Below are positions 38,178 through 47,200 of a stretch of DNA of 64,000 nucleotides, one piece after another. Under the pieces are notes generated by a model. It was given only the letters and a program-made list of their open reading frames with translations, had not been told where the DNA came from and made no database searches. Both the position numbers and the translations under genes were made by a program. This DNA comes from Clostridium sp. GTDB lineage: Bacteria > Bacillota > Clostridia > Clostridiales > Clostridiaceae. The stretch covers positions 45,271-109,270 of the forward strand of contig JALEZF010000007.1 in the NCBI GenBank assembly GCA_022773025.1. The letters are read 5' to 3'. Each line of letters starts with the position of its first letter. Within the stretch, counting starts at the first letter, position 1.

Positions 38178-38999
38178 ATGAATAGAGAAGAAATTTTACT
38201 TCTTGAAGAGAAAGCTAAAAAGGTAAGAAGATTAATAATAAAGGAAATCGCAACTATAGGAACAGGTCATGTAGGTGGAAGTTTATCAGCAGCAGATGCA
38301 TTGGTGCTTTTATACAATAAAGTTATGAATATAGATGTAAACAACCCAAGAATGGAAGGAAGAGATAGATTCGTACTTTCAAAGGGACACGCAGGAGCTG
38401 GACTATATGCAGTTCTATGTGAAAAAGGATACATAACAGAGGAAACTCTTTATACATTAAATCAAAACAACACAACACTTCCAAGCCACTGCGACATGAA
38501 CAAGGTAAATGGAATAGATATGACTACAGGTTCATTAGGACAGGGATTCTCGGCTGCAGTTGGAATGGCTTTAGCAGCAAAAATAGCTAAAGAAGATGCA
38601 TATATCTACACAATGGTTGGAGATGGAGAATGCCAAGAAGGACAAATATGGGAAGCAGCTCTTGCTGCAACTAGCTTCAAACTAAACAACCTTATAGGAT
38701 TTGTAGATTACAACAAGATGCAGTTGGATGGACCATTAAGCGAAATCATCGAAATGTCTCCAATGGACAAGAAGTGGGAAGCATTTGGCTGGAACACTAT
38801 AGAGGTAGATGGACACAATATGGAAGAAATGTATAGTGCCATAATGAAAGCTAAAGAATGTAAGGACAAGCCTTCTATGATAGTTCTAAACACTATTAAG
38901 GGTAAGGGTGTAAAATCCATAGAAGCTCAAGGATTCAAAAATCACAGCATGACTTTAACAGAAGAAATAGTTAAAGAAGCTTTAGAAGAGTTAAAGTAG
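38178..38999 (+). CDS. Transketolase, N-terminal subunit
   Basis: 273 residues, the ThDP-binding half of a split transketolase. GTGHVGGSLSAADALVLLY, SKGHAGAGLYAVL, TGSLGQGFSAAVGMALA and the ThDP/Mg motif GDGECQEGQIWEAA...DYNKMQ are clear. Works with the next gene product to transfer two-carbon ketol units between sugar phosphates. AAGGAGGACAAAATT precedes the ATG. 14 nt before the C-terminal subunit. Confidence 0.95.
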   Translation: MNREEILLLEEKAKKVRRLIIKEIATIGTGHVGGSLSAADALVLLYNKVMNIDVNNPRMEGRDRFVLSKGHAGAGLYAVLCEKGYITEETLYTLNQNNTTLPSHCDMNKVNGIDMTTGSLGQGFSAAVGMALAAKIAKEDAYIYTMVGDGECQEGQIWEAALAATSFKLNNLIGFVDYNKMQLDGPLSEIIEMSPMDKKWEAFGWNTIEVDGHNMEEMYSAIMKAKECKDKPSMIVLNTIKGKGVKSIEAQGFKNHSMTLTEEIVKEALEELK

Positions 39000-39013
39000 G
39001 AGGTAGGAAAGTT

Positions 39014-39946
39014 ATGGGAATGAGAGAAGTTTTATGCGAAGAAATGATTAACTTAATGGAAAAGGACGAAAGAGTAGTATTTATAGATGCAGACTTAGCG
39101 TCAGCTAACGGAACACTTCCAATAAGAAAGAGATTTCCAGAAAGAGGACTTGATGCAGGTATAAGTGAGCAGAACATGGCAGGAATGGCAAGTGGAATGA
39201 GTGCTTACGGACTTAAACCATATATCTGTACATTTACAGCGTTCTCAACTAGAAGAATATGTGACCAAATAGCTATATCTATGGCTTATGCAAAGCAAAA
39301 CGTAAAGATAATAGGAACAGACTCAGGAATAACTGCACAGCTTAACGGTGGTACTCATATGAGTATGGAAGACATCGGAGTTTTAAGAAGTATACCAGAG
39401 GTTATGATAGTTGAAGTTGCAGATGAAGTAGAGCTTAGAAAAGCACTTCCTGTAATAGACGATCATTATGGAACAGTTTATTTAAGAATGGTTAGAAAAG
39501 ATTCTCCAAAGGTATATGAAGATGACTATGAGTTCAATTTATTTGAAAATCATACAGTAAGAGAAGGATCAGATGTTGCAATATTCACAAACGGGGTTAT
39601 GGTAAGTGAATCGCTAAAAGCAGCAGAAGAGCTTAAAAAGGAAGGAATAAACGCTAAGGTTGTAAATGTCCACACTATAAAGCCTTTAAATAGAGAAAAT
39701 GTAATAGATACATTAAAGGAAACTGGTTGTGCTGTAACAGCAGAAAACCACAATGTATTAGGCGGCTTATTTAGTGCAATATCAGAAGTTGCAGCTTCAG
39801 AAGTGCAAGTTCCAGTAAAAGCAGTAGGTGTTATGGACCATTTTGGAGAAGTTGGAAAGCTTGATTTCCTTATGGAGAAATACAATATGACATATAAGAC
39901 TATAGTTGAAAAAGCAAAGGAAGCTATAGCTTGCAAAAATAAATAG
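39014..39946 (+). CDS. Transketolase, C-terminal subunit
   Basis: 310 residues, pyrimidine-binding and C-terminal domains of transketolase. GISEQNMAGMASGMSAYGLKP holds the catalytic Glu; PYICTFTAFSTRRICDQI follows, and the C-terminal domain reads VAIFTNGVMVSESLKAAEELK and VVNVHTIKPLNRE. GTAGGAGGTAGGAAAG precedes the ATG. Confidence 0.95.
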   Translation: MGMREVLCEEMINLMEKDERVVFIDADLASANGTLPIRKRFPERGLDAGISEQNMAGMASGMSAYGLKPYICTFTAFSTRRICDQIAISMAYAKQNVKIIGTDSGITAQLNGGTHMSMEDIGVLRSIPEVMIVEVADEVELRKALPVIDDHYGTVYLRMVRKDSPKVYEDDYEFNLFENHTVREGSDVAIFTNGVMVSESLKAAEELKKEGINAKVVNVHTIKPLNRENVIDTLKETGCAVTAENHNVLGGLFSAISEVAASEVQVPVKAVGVMDHFGEVGKLDFLMEKYNMTYKTIVEKAKEAIACKNK

Positions 39947-39979
39947 TTCAAAATTTCACTTTTAATTCGAAAAAGAACG

Positions 39980-40034
39980 TACCTTTACCTTATTTAATGG
40001 GAAGTAACTATACCATATAATATAGGTAAAGGTA
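39980..40034 (+). promoter_or_regulatory. Inverted repeat upstream of the PTS IIA gene
   Basis: TACCTTTACC (39980-39989) and GGTAAAGGTA (40025-40034) form a perfect 10-bp inverted repeat, with AAC/GTT continuing after a 1-nt gap, 35 nt apart, enclosing a TATAAT (40016-40021). It could be an operator pair with an internal promoter or a long RNA stem. The spacing, 45 bp between arm starts, would also suit looping by a dimeric regulator. Confidence 0.55.
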
Positions 40035-40071
40035 GTTATTAAGAAATTCATAGATTAGGAAGAGGATAGAA

Positions 40072-40521
40072 ATGGATAAACAATTAATTACCGAAGAGGT
40101 TGTAAGAGTAAAGGTCAAATGTGAGAATTGGAAACAGGCAATACATGAAGGTGCAGACCTTTTAGTAAAGTCAGGAGCCATAACAAATGAGTATGAAAAC
40201 GCTATCTTAGACAACTTCAAGGAACTTGGACCATACATGGTTATAGCACCAAGAATAGTATTATCTCATGCTAGACCTGAAAATGGAGTAAATAATACAG
40301 CCATGAGTATGATAACTTTAGAAACTCCAGTAGAGTTTGGAAGTGATTTAAACGATCCAGTTACATTAGTAGTTACTTTAGCAGCTTCAGATAATAGCAG
40401 TCATATGGAAACTCTTGCAAAACTTATGGAATTATTCATGAATGCAGAAGATATGGATAAAATATTTGAAGCATCAAGCAAGGAACAATTATTAGAAGTA
40501 ATAAACAAGTACAAAATATAA
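40072..40521 (+). CDS. PTS sugar transporter subunit IIA (mannitol/fructose/ascorbate-type fold)
   Basis: 149 residues, EIIA type 2. Phosphorylated His66 in RIVLSHARPENGVNNTAMS. Accepts phosphate from HPr and passes it to the IIB encoded next. It shares the sequence path AP.I.LSHA and the ending INKY with the EIIA domain of the regulator at 36032, so the two are paralogues. AGAGGATAGAA precedes the ATG. Confidence 0.92.
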   Translation: MDKQLITEEVVRVKVKCENWKQAIHEGADLLVKSGAITNEYENAILDNFKELGPYMVIAPRIVLSHARPENGVNNTAMSMITLETPVEFGSDLNDPVTLVVTLAASDNSSHMETLAKLMELFMNAEDMDKIFEASSKEQLLEVINKYKI

Positions 40522-40542
40522 AATTTTTAGGAGGAATTAATT

Positions 40543-40812
40543 ATGAAAATATTAGTATGTTGTGGAAGCGGACTTGGAAGCAGTTTTATGATTGAGATGA
40601 ATATCAAAAAAGTGTTAGCTGAGCTAGGAAAAACAGGAGTAGAAGTTAACCACGCTGACTTATCTTCAGCAAAGGGAATGCCAGCTGATATATATGTAGG
40701 AACTAGAGATATCGCAGTTCAATTGAATGGACTAGGTGGAAAAGTTGTTTCTCTAAACAACATGATAGATATAAATGAATTAAAGACTAAGCTTCAAGAA
40801 GCTTTAGCTTAA
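40543..40812 (+). CDS. PTS sugar transporter subunit IIB (lactose/ascorbate type)
   Basis: 89 residues. P-loop KILVCCGSGLGSSFMIEMNI with phosphorylated Cys7, VEVNHADLSSAKGMPADIYV and GGKVVSLNNMIDINELKTKL, as in UlaB/SgaB-type IIB proteins. AGGAGGAATTAATT precedes the ATG, 21 nt after the IIA gene. Confidence 0.92.
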   Translation: MKILVCCGSGLGSSFMIEMNIKKVLAELGKTGVEVNHADLSSAKGMPADIYVGTRDIAVQLNGLGGKVVSLNNMIDINELKTKLQEALA

Positions 40813-40851
40813 GAAAAGGTAAAAGAATTTTACATTTAAATTATAAAATAT

Positions 40852-40891
40852 GGGAGCGTTATAAAAGTCTTGAGTATTAGATAATGCTCCC
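40852..40891 (+). other. Hairpin between PTS IIB and IIC genes
   Basis: GGGAGCGTTAT pairs with ATAATGCTCCC (11 bp, one G-U) around an 18-nt loop, without a T tract. Probably a processing or stabilising structure that separates the soluble IIA/IIB part from the membrane IIC message. Confidence 0.55.
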
Positions 40892-40988
40892 GCCTCCAAC
40901 AAACAAATGAAAAAATAAAGTAGTTGTTAAATTTCAAAAAGAAATTATACATAGTTATTAAAATTTATTAAACAAGGGAGAGATAAAA

Positions 40989-42248
40989 ATGCTAGATTTT
41001 ATCGTAGATATTTTAAGTGAACCATCAATATTAGTTGGATTAGTAGCTCTTATTGGACTATTACTTCAAAAGAAAACGGCTTCAGAAACAGTTACAGGAA
41101 CTATTAAGACAATAATGGGATTCCTAGTACTTAGTGGAGGAGCAGCTATAGTTGTAGGAGCTCTTGAGCCATTCGGAGTTATGTTTGAACACGGATTTGG
41201 AATACAAGGTATAGTTCCAAACAACGAAGCAGTAGTTGCAGTTGCATTAAAAGATCTTGGTAGCCAAACAGCTCTTATCATGGCATTTGGTATGTTAGCT
41301 AATATATTAATAGCTAGATTTACTAAGTTAAAATATATATTCTTAACAGGACACCACACTCTATACATGGCTTGTATGATAGCAGTTATACTAGTTTCAG
41401 GTGGAGTAACAGGAGTACCTCTAGTAGCAATCGGAGCAGTTGTTTTAGGATTCATCATGGCAGTTATGCCAGCTATAGTTCAACCAACAATGAGAAAGAT
41501 AACTGGAGTAGATGACGTTGCATTCGGACACTTTGGTAGCTTTGGATATGCTTTATCAGCTTGGGTTGGTAAAATAGTAGGAAAAGGATCAAAATCAACA
41601 GAGGAAATGAACGTTCCTCAAAGCTTAACTTTCTTAAGAGATACATCAGTAGCAATCAGTTTAACAATGAGCATACTTTACTTAATAGTTGCAGTAGCAG
41701 CAGGACAAACATTTATTGAAGCTGAATTAAGTGGTGGACAAAACTTCATAGTTTACGCTATAATCCAAGCAATCACTTTCGCAGGTGGAGTTTATGTAAT
41801 ACTTTCAGGTGTTAGATTAATACTTGCAGAAATATTACCAGCATTCAGAGGAATAGCAATGAAGCTAGTTCCAAATGCAAAGCCAGCAATAGACTGTCCA
41901 GTAGTATTCCCATATGCACCAAACGCAGTACTTATCGGATTCTTATCAAGCTTCGTTGGTGGTATAGTAGGATTATTTATATTAATGGCACTAGGCGCTC
42001 CAGCAATACTTCCAGGAGTTGTACCTCACTTCTTCTGTGGAGCTACAGCAGGTGTATTTGGTAATGCAACAGGTGGTAGAAGAGGAGCTATACTAGGAGC
42101 TTTCGCTCAAGGTTTATTAATAACTTTCTTACCAGCATTATTAATGCCAGTACTTGGAGGATTAGGATTCGCAGGATCAACATTCTCAGATGCTGACTTC
42201 GGAGTATTCGGAATACTTTTAGGAAAGATAGTTCAATTCGTAAGATAA
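40989..42248 (+). CDS. PTS transporter subunit IIC, ascorbate family (UlaA/SgaT-like)
   Basis: 419 residues, polytopic. Family landmarks: MGFLVLSGGAAIVVGALEPF, ITGVDDVAFGHFGSFGY, AKPAIDCPVVFPYAPNAVLI and PHFFCGATAGVFGNATGGRRG. These belong to the EIIC of the L-ascorbate family, which also transports other sugars. None of the ascorbate catabolic genes ulaG, ulaD, ulaE or ulaF accompanies it; transketolase and transaldolase do instead, so the substrate is probably not ascorbate. Confidence 0.9.
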   Translation: MLDFIVDILSEPSILVGLVALIGLLLQKKTASETVTGTIKTIMGFLVLSGGAAIVVGALEPFGVMFEHGFGIQGIVPNNEAVVAVALKDLGSQTALIMAFGMLANILIARFTKLKYIFLTGHHTLYMACMIAVILVSGGVTGVPLVAIGAVVLGFIMAVMPAIVQPTMRKITGVDDVAFGHFGSFGYALSAWVGKIVGKGSKSTEEMNVPQSLTFLRDTSVAISLTMSILYLIVAVAAGQTFIEAELSGGQNFIVYAIIQAITFAGGVYVILSGVRLILAEILPAFRGIAMKLVPNAKPAIDCPVVFPYAPNAVLIGFLSSFVGGIVGLFILMALGAPAILPGVVPHFFCGATAGVFGNATGGRRGAILGAFAQGLLITFLPALLMPVLGGLGFAGSTFSDADFGVFGILLGKIVQFVR

Positions 42249-42389
42249 TATAATAAATGGGGGGATTAAACCTCCCTTTTATTGTTACCACAATATTGTG
42301 TAAAACAAAGAATTTTAATATAAACTTTTAAAATTTTTATAATAATGATATAATAAACATGGAATTTTGAAGAAAAGGAAGGGATAAGA

Positions 42390-43040
42390 ATGAAATTATT
42401 TATCGATACAGCCATAGTTGAAGAAATAAAAAAAGCTAATGACATGGGTATTATTTGTGGAGTAACTACTAACCCATCTCTAATTGCAAAGTCAGGAAGA
42501 GATTTCAAAGAAGTTATAACAGAAATAACTAATATAGTAGATGGACCAATAAGCGCAGAGGTTATAAGCCTTGAAGCAGAAGGAATGGTTTCAGAAGCTG
42601 ATGAATTAGTAAAAATACACAAGAACATAGTTATAAAGTTACCAATGACTGTAGAAGGATTAAAAGCTACAAAGATCCTTTCAGCTAAGGGAATAAAGAC
42701 TAACGTGACTTTAATATTCTCAGCTGCTCAAGCATTACTTGCAGCAAGAGCTGGTGCTACATATGTAAGCCCCTTCTTAGGAAGATTAGACGATATCGGA
42801 ATGGAAGGTATGAACCTAATTGAAGAGATCGTAGACATATTTGAAATTCACGGAATAGAAACAGAAATAATCGCTGCAAGCACAAGAAGCCCAATGCACG
42901 TAACAAGAGCTGCAAGAGCTGGTGCTCACATAGCAACTGTTCCTTACAACGTATTACTTCAAATGACTAAGCACCCATTAACAGATGCAGGAATCGAAAG
43001 ATTCTTAAAAGACTGGGAAGGCGTGCCAAAGAGCAAGTAG
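42390..43040 (+). CDS. Transaldolase (short, TalC-type)
   Basis: 216 residues, the length of the short transaldolase/fructose-6-phosphate aldolase subfamily. Schiff-base Lys83 in VIKLPMT. Two subtype positions read as transaldolase: Glu57 (ISAEVIS; Gln in FSA) and Phe129 (SPFLGRLDD; Tyr in FSA). It would complete non-oxidative pentose phosphate interconversion with the split transketolase encoded 2.5 kb upstream. 141 nt after the IIC gene; AGGAAGGGATAAGA precedes the ATG; a terminator follows. Confidence 0.92.
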   Translation: MKLFIDTAIVEEIKKANDMGIICGVTTNPSLIAKSGRDFKEVITEITNIVDGPISAEVISLEAEGMVSEADELVKIHKNIVIKLPMTVEGLKATKILSAKGIKTNVTLIFSAAQALLAARAGATYVSPFLGRLDDIGMEGMNLIEEIVDIFEIHGIETEIIAASTRSPMHVTRAARAGAHIATVPYNVLLQMTKHPLTDAGIERFLKDWEGVPKSK

Positions 43041-43054
43041 TAAAAACGAAAAAG

Positions 43055-43087
43055 AGAACTCAACCGTAAAGGTGTGAGTTCTTTTTT
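43055..43087 (+). terminator. Intrinsic terminator after transaldolase
   Basis: AGAACTCAACC pairs with GGTGTGAGTTCT (one bulge) and is followed by a T run; end of the PTS-transketolase operon. Confidence 0.88.
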
Positions 43088-43516
43088 GTTTTTAGTGAAG
43101 AGTTAAGCAATGAATAGGAGTCAGTGGAGTTTTAAGTGAGAGAAGGATTAGTGAAGAGTTACATAGATAAGAGTGAAGAGTTGAGCGGGGAATAGGGGGA
43201 TGGAGTTTTCTTGGGGAGACTTAATCAAACTCCTTTTTCTCATAAACGAGCCATTTGTAATACTCAACAATATCAACACCAAATTTGATACTCTGCTCAA
43301 CTATAGGTCCAATCACAATAACTCACCCTCTCAAACTCAATTTATTTTAATTATTAACTTCGTAATTAAAAGTTATTCATCCAATCTCAAAGCCCTAACA
43401 ACTACTGAATCTCTGCCGAACTCTTAACTCTTCACTCAAGTTACTCTTCACTAAGTCACCAAATCTCAAAGCCTTCACCAATACTAAATCCCTGCTGAAC
43501 TTTTCACTAACTAGAA
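43088..43516 (+). repeat. Intergenic repeat element built of inverted GTGAAGAGTT units
   Basis: The left part has GTGAAGAGTT followed by AGC or ACA about every 20-60 nt (near 43094, 43152, 43171), partly with a GGGAATAGG tail. The right part has the same unit on the other strand: AACTCTTCAC and ACTCTTCACTAA near 43422-43450, and AACTTTTCACTAA near 43498-43510, within two imperfect direct copies beginning CCAATCTCAAAGCC and CCAAATCTCAAAGCC. The whole is a large imperfect inverted repeat whose core carries a broken minus-strand gene. This looks like a decayed small mobile or palindromic intergenic element. Confidence 0.6.
43221..43316 (-). pseudogene. Remnant of a four-helix-bundle (23S rRNA intervening-sequence-type) protein gene
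   Basis: On the minus strand a GTG at 43316, behind a GAGAGGGTGAG stretch, opens 31 codons ending at TAA 43221-43223. The peptide contains EQSIKFGVDIVEYYKWL and EKKEF, which matches my recollection of the start of four-helix-bundle/IVP proteins (about 120 residues). The rest of the gene is missing and repeat sequence follows. Assignment is by motif memory only. Confidence 0.45.
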
Positions 43517-43596
43517 ATTTAATTTAAGGTTAGTTGATTAATGATATAATATATAATATAATTAAGTATCACAGAGGATATTGAGGTGATTAAGAT

Positions 43597-44073
43597 ATGG
43601 CTAAAACAGGAGAAAAGAACAACAATAAAACTTTAGCGGAAAATAGAAAAGCGAGACATGACTACTTCATAGAGGAAGTTTATGAAGCTGGAATAGAACT
43701 AGTAGGCACAGAGGTTAAGTCCATAAGAAATGGCAGAGCAAATCTTAAGGATAGTTATGCTGATATATATAATGGAGAAATTTTTATAAATAATATGCAC
43801 GTAAGCCCATATGAACAGGGAAATATATTCAATGTAGACCCTTTAAGAAAGCGTAAGCTTCTTCTTCATAAGGCAGAGATTTTAAAGCTTTTGGGATCAA
43901 CAGCCCAGGAAGGATATACCTTAGTTCCATTATCTTTATATTTAAAGCGTGGAAGAGTTAAGGTGGCTCTAGGCGTTGCAAAGGGTAAGAAGAATTACGA
44001 TAAGCGTGATGCTATGCTTGAAAAGGCTCACAAGAGAGATATAGAGAGAGAAATGAAGGAAAGATATAGATAG
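43597..44073 (+). CDS. smpB: SsrA-binding protein SmpB
   Basis: 158 residues. [52 protein letters not shown] and the basic C-terminal tail [23 protein letters not shown] identify SmpB. It binds tmRNA, encoded 4.8 kb downstream, and starts trans-translation. GAGGTGA lies 7 nt before the ATG. Confidence 0.97.
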   Translation: MAKTGEKNNNKTLAENRKARHDYFIEEVYEAGIELVGTEVKSIRNGRANLKDSYADIYNGEIFINNMHVSPYEQGNIFNVDPLRKRKLLLHKAEILKLLGSTAQEGYTLVPLSLYLKRGRVKVALGVAKGKKNYDKRDAMLEKAHKRDIEREMKERYR

Positions 44074-44251
44074 AGCATAGAAAAATTTAAAATAAGGGGT
44101 GTAGTTATAGATGTATAAATCATTTTATAGCGCACTCTTTTATTTTGTGGCATAAAAAGAAAATTTAGTTAAGATTATTCTTCATGACTTATTTCTCTTG
44201 AAATGTTAAAATATAAAATGCATACTAAAAATCTTTTAAGGAAGTTTTAAA

Positions 44252-47200
44252 GTGAAGATGAATAGAGTAGATGAAATTTTTAGTGATTTTAGTGGTGGAA
44301 GAAGTATAGGAAGTGCCCTTATAGAAAATGTTACTTTGATGAAAAAGACAAACAGCCTTCTTATAAGGATTATTTCAAGTAAGTACATTGCCATAAGAGA
44401 GATTGAAGCTTTCAATAATTTTATAAAAAAGAAGTTTATATTATCTGATTCTAAAACAGCTATTAAGTATACTGATGAAGTTGATAGGAAGCATATAGAA
44501 AATGAAATTAAAAATGTAATACTTTTGATTTCAGATAGACATCCACTTCTTAAAGCTGCAGTAAATGAATGTGATTATGATATAAATGAAAATGAGATAA
44601 GTCTAAAGTTTAAGGTAGTTGTATCTCATATTTTCAAAAAGCTTAATTATGATAGGGAACTTCAAGAGGCTATCAAAAACTTCTGTGGCATGTCCTATAG
44701 AATAAATTTTTCTGACGATGTAAGCCATGAGGAACTTATGAAGATTAAGGAAGATGAAGAAAAGAAGGAGCTTATGGCTATCCAAAAGCAGATAAAATCT
44801 CAGAAGGCTGCTGTAAGTAGCGCTCCTAAACCAGTCAGTGAACCAGAAGTTAAAGATGACGGCAAGAAGGAAAATACACTTTTAATATACGGAAGAAATG
44901 CCAATATCAAAGATCAAGTAGTGAGGATAATTGATATTACTCAAGATGAAGGAAATATAGTCTTAGAAGGAGAACTCTCCAATATAGAAACAAGGGAATT
45001 AAGAAGTGGAAAAGTATTGATTTCCTTTGATTTATATGACGGTTCGGGATCTATAACATGCAAGTCCTTTGTAAAGGGAGAGCAGTTTGAATCCGTAGAG
45101 TCAAGACTTAAAAAGGCTAAGGGAGTAAAGCTTCGTGGAAATGCAGGTTACAGCAAATTTTCAGGTGAAGTAGAAGTTATAGCTAATACTATAGTTGAAA
45201 GCGGAGGCCTTATGAAGATTACAAGGAAGGATAAGGCGGAGGTTAAGAGAGTAGAGCTTCACATGCATACTAAGATGAGTCAGATGGATGGTATGACAGG
45301 TGCTGCTGATTTAATTAAGAGAGCCATGAGCTGGGGCATGAAGTCCATAGCCATCACTGACCACGGAGTTGTGCAGTCCTTCCCAGATGCCCATAAGCTT
45401 TTAGGAAGAGATAATCCTGATATGAAAGTTATTTATGGAGTGGAAGCTTATCTAGCACCAGATAGAAACAAATCTGTTGTAAATGCAAAGGGTCAGAGCA
45501 TAGATACAACTTACTGCGTACTAGACTTAGAAACCACAGGGTTCTCACCTGTAACTGAAAAAATAACGGAAATAGGTATAATGAAGGTAAAGGATGGAAA
45601 GGTAATAGATTCCTTCAGCACTTTTGTAAATCCAGAGAAGCCTATTCCGCCAAGGGTAGTGGAAGTTACAAATATAACTGACGACATGGTAAGAAATGCG
45701 GAAACCATTGATAAGGTATTCCCTAAGATGCTTGAATTCATTGAGGGGAGTGTATTAGTTGCTCATAATGCTGAATTCGATATAGGATTTTTAAAGCATA
45801 ATGCTAAGGTTTTAGGTTATGATTTTGACTTTTCATATATAGATACACTTCCTTTGGCTCAGGATATTTTTTATGACTATAAGAGCTTTAAACTTGGCAG
45901 AATCGCAAAGAACCTTGGTATAAAGGTTTTAGTTGCTCATAGAGCTTTAGATGACGTTGACACTACTGTTAAAGTGTTCAATATAATGCTTGATAAGCTA
46001 AAAGAAAAAGGTGCAAAGACCATAGATGATATAAATCAGTGTGCTTTATGTGAGGAAGCATCTAAAGTAGAATACAAAAAGCGTAAGACATATCATGCTA
46101 TAATCCTTGCAAAAGATTATACAGGACTGAAGAATCTTTATAGGCTCGTATCATATTCTCATTTAGATTATTTCTATAAAAGGCCTCGTATACTTATGAG
46201 CATGTATGAAAAGTATTCCGAAGGACTTATCCTTGGAAGCGCTTGTAGCGAAGGTGAAGTGTATAAAGCTGTAATGATGGGAAAATCTGATGATGACCTT
46301 GAAAAAATAGCTTCTAAATATGATTATTTAGAGATTCAGCCTCTTGGAAATAATGATTACCTAGTTAGAACTGAACAAGTTGATAGCAAGGAAACTTTGA
46401 AAGATATAAATAGAAAGATTGTAAGACTTGGAGAAAAGCTTAATAAACCTGTAGTTGCTACAGGTGACGTTCACTTTATGGACCCTGAGGATGAGATATA
46501 TAGACGTATATTAGAAGCAGGTCAAGGCTTTAAGGATGCCGATGATCAAGCACCATTATATCTTAGAACCACTGAAGAGATGCTTGAAGAGTTTTCATAT
46601 TTAGGCAGTGAAAAGGCTTATGAAGTTGTTGTTACTAATACCAACAAAATAGCTGATATGTGTCAGCAGATAAGCCCTATTTCTCCTGAAAAATGTCCGC
46701 CACATATAGAAGGTTGTGAGCAGACTATTAAGGATATAGCTTATGGAAAGGCCCATGAGCTTTACGGGGATACTCTTCCTGATATTGTTCAAGATAGACT
46801 GGACAGGGAGCTTGACTCTATAATAAAGAATGGATTCTCCGTAATGTATATCATAGCCCAAAAGCTTGTGTGGAAGTCTAATGAAGATGGATACCTTGTT
46901 GGTTCTAGAGGATCTGTAGGTTCTTCCGTTGTTGCTTATATGACGGGAATAACGGAGGTAAATGCATTGCCGCCTCATTATAGATGTCCAAAATGCAAAT
47001 ACTCGGATTTCAAAGACTACGGCCTCAAAAATGGTTTTGACTTGCCAGACAAAGCTTGTCCTGTGTGTGGCGAAATGATGGATAAGGATGGTATGGATAT
47101 ACCTTTTGAAACCTTCCTTGGATTCAATGGAGATAAAGAGCCTGATATAGACTTAAACTTCTCTGGAGAATATCAAGCAAAGGCTCATAAATATACAGAG

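Noticed and set aside
39550-39951. A 133-codon minus-strand ORF opposite the transketolase C-subunit gene
   Set aside because: Shadow frame; the plus-strand gene is certain.
40543-42248. Calling the PTS an L-ascorbate system
   Set aside because: IIB and IIC are of the ascorbate family, but none of the ascorbate degradation genes is present and the neighbours point to pentose phosphate chemistry.
43200-43427. A 75-codon plus-strand ORF in the repeat region
   Set aside because: No SD, low-complexity composition, and it crosses the inverted repeats and the minus-strand gene remnant.
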